A stretch of DNA of 34,510 bases from Bacillota bacterium (GTDB lineage: Bacteria; Bacillota; UBA4882; UBA10575), in contig DUNX01000049.1 in the NCBI GenBank assembly GCA_012839115.1, positions 1 to 34,510 of the forward strand, given 5' to 3'. This document shows positions 33,366-34,510 of this stretch, one piece after another. The position numbers were made by a program, and so were the translations under genes. Position 1 is the stretch's first letter. Each line of letters opens with the position of its first letter. The notes under the pieces were generated by a model. The model did not search any database. It saw nothing but the letters and a program-made list of their open reading frames with translations, and was not told where the DNA came from.

Positions 33366-34510
33366 TTGCGGTTTTTCTACAAAGCGGTGGATGCCGCCGG
33401 AACCGTCCGGAGCGGCTACCGGACCGGGGAGAACCGGGAATCCATTCTTCGCCTCCTTAAAGACGAGGGCCTTTACCCCCTCGAGGTAAAAGTCGCCCGC
33501 GGGAAGAGCTTTTCCTTCCGCCGCAGGGTGGGAAAGAAGGATTTGCTCGCTTTCACCCAGCAATTAAGCGGGCTGCTGGATTCCGGGGTGCAACTGAGCA
33601 AAGCAATGGAGATCATCACGCGGTTGCTTGAGAAGTCCGCCATCGGGCCGGTCGTCTTGGATATCCACCGCTTGGTGCAAGAGGGCGCCTCCTTCTCCCG
33701 GGCCCTGGAGACCCATAAGGAAGTCTTTAGTCCGCTCTATATCAACCTGGTCCGGGCGGGGGAAAACAGCGGCCTGCTTGCGCCGGTCCTGGATAAACTG
33801 GCCCGCTCTCTGGAAGATGAAATTAAGCTAAAAGCCGATGTTTTATCACAAGTTTTGTACCCTTCCCTGGTCACCGCGGTCAGTATGGTCGCCATCGTTG
33901 TTCTTCTCCGGTTTGTGGTCCCGAGGTTTGAGGGTTTTTTCCTCCGCTTCGGTGAGGAGTTGCCCCTGGTCACAAAAGTGGTCCTGGCGCTCAGCCGTGG
34001 ATTAACCCGCTACGGCCTGGTTCTCCTCGTTTTTCTCCTGGGCGCGGCGGTTGCCGGCTTACTGTACTTCCTCAGCGAACAGGGGAAGTTGACCTGGAGC
34101 CGGTGGGTGCTCCGCCTGCCTTTGCTGGGGCCCGTGGTTTTACACCTGAATATTGCCGGTTTTTGCCGGATGTTGGGGATGATGCTAAAAAGCGGGGTCG
34201 CGCTTTTGGATGGTTTGTCGTTGCTCAAGACCACTATCGGCAATAAGGTGCTGGCCGGGGTTATTGGCCAGGCCGAAACTGAGGTGCGCAAAGGGGGGAC
34301 CCTCGCCCGGTTTTTCGCCGGACAGGAAGATATCCCCTTTTTGGTTACACAAATGACCGGAGTGGGGGAAGAAGCCGGCAACCTCGATGATATGCTGGAA
34401 AAGATCGCCCGCTTCTATGAGCAGGATACCAGACGAAAGATCGACAATCTCATCTCGTTACTGGGACCGGTCTTAATCTTGTTCCTGACCGGGGTGGTTT
34501 TCTTGATTGC
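33366..34510 (+). CDS. GspF/PilC-type inner-membrane platform protein (partial)
   Basis: At least 381 residues; the frame is open to the window edge, so the C-terminus is missing. It starts at a TTG with AAGGTGAT just upstream. The N-terminus (RFFYKAVDAAGTVRSG) and 'LAFTQQLSGLLDSGVQL' are typical of the GspF/PilC family. Two T2SF domains are present (about 55-180 and 260 onward), each with its Gly/Glu-rich motif (VRAGENSGLL, TGVGEEAGNL). Membrane helices follow the first domain (about 163-183) and lie at about 215-237; a third begins at the edge. With the secretin and GspE it forms the core of a T2SS/T4P apparatus. Pseudopilin genes would be expected next. Confidence 0.94.
   Translation, partial: MRFFYKAVDAAGTVRSGYRTGENRESILRLLKDEGLYPLEVKVARGKSFSFRRRVGKKDLLAFTQQLSGLLDSGVQLSKAMEIITRLLEKSAIGPVVLDIHRLVQEGASFSRALETHKEVFSPLYINLVRAGENSGLLAPVLDKLARSLEDEIKLKADVLSQVLYPSLVTAVSMVAIVVLLRFVVPRFEGFFLRFGEELPLVTKVVLALSRGLTRYGLVLLVFLLGAAVAGLLYFLSEQGKLTWSRWVLRLPLLGPVVLHLNIAGFCRMLGMMLKSGVALLDGLSLLKTTIGNKVLAGVIGQAETEVRKGGTLARFFAGQEDIPFLVTQMTGVGEEAGNLDDMLEKIARFYEQDTRRKIDNLISLLGPVLILFLTGVVFLI

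Overview
The window comes from a moderately GC-rich bacterium that looks like a diderm (two-membrane) member of the Bacillota, possibly a Limnochordia or Hydrogenispora-like lineage. The Bacillota-like traits are strong purine-rich ribosome binding sites, frequent GTG and TTG starts, and a carbohydrate-uptake gene set best known from Paenibacillus-type genomes. The diderm traits are a signal-peptide protein with beta-barrel character ending in an aromatic residue (276-1457, minus) and a secretin (28967-31321, minus). The lineage is inference; no rRNA or marker gene is present.

Layout. (1) 1-3211: a putative outer-membrane porin on the minus strand, a 550-base regulatory gap with two perfect dyads, and a plus-strand AraC-family regulator. 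(2) 3212-14858: a plus-strand carbohydrate locus. It has a large solute-binding protein (SBP) with carbohydrate-binding-like N-terminal domains, a MalF/MalG-like permease pair, an NHL-repeat/TPR membrane protein, a YIP1-family membrane protein, a DUF5696 protein (probable glycosidase-like exoprotein) and a second permease pair. (3) 15014-23862: six consecutive paralogous SBPs of 441-448 residues, in two sequence groups (copies 1-3 and 4-6), with strong hairpins in three of the gaps. (4) 24283-28017: an ABC-2 permease, a GldG-like protein and a DUF4340 protein, a Gld-type ABC module without its ATPase. (5) 28127-34510: a minus-strand carbohydrate-binding-like membrane protein and a secretin, divergent from plus-strand GspE/PilB and GspF/PilC genes of a type II secretion or type IV pilus system. 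The GspF gene runs off the window.

How it may work together (inference): a DUF5696 enzyme and surface or periplasmic binding proteins process and capture a polysaccharide or its oligosaccharides. The porin may let them cross the outer membrane. Two permease pairs import them, powered by a shared ATPase encoded elsewhere. The six SBPs probably cover a family of related ligands. No transport ATPase gene is present in the window, for the importers or for the ABC-2 module. The AraC regulator is the only transcription factor visible.

The most unusual parts are the six-fold SBP array with its structured gaps, the SBP with carbohydrate-binding-like domains, and the conserved but functionally obscure NHL-TPR/YIP1/DUF5696 trio between two permease pairs. 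No tRNA, rRNA, CRISPR array, transposase or phage gene was seen.
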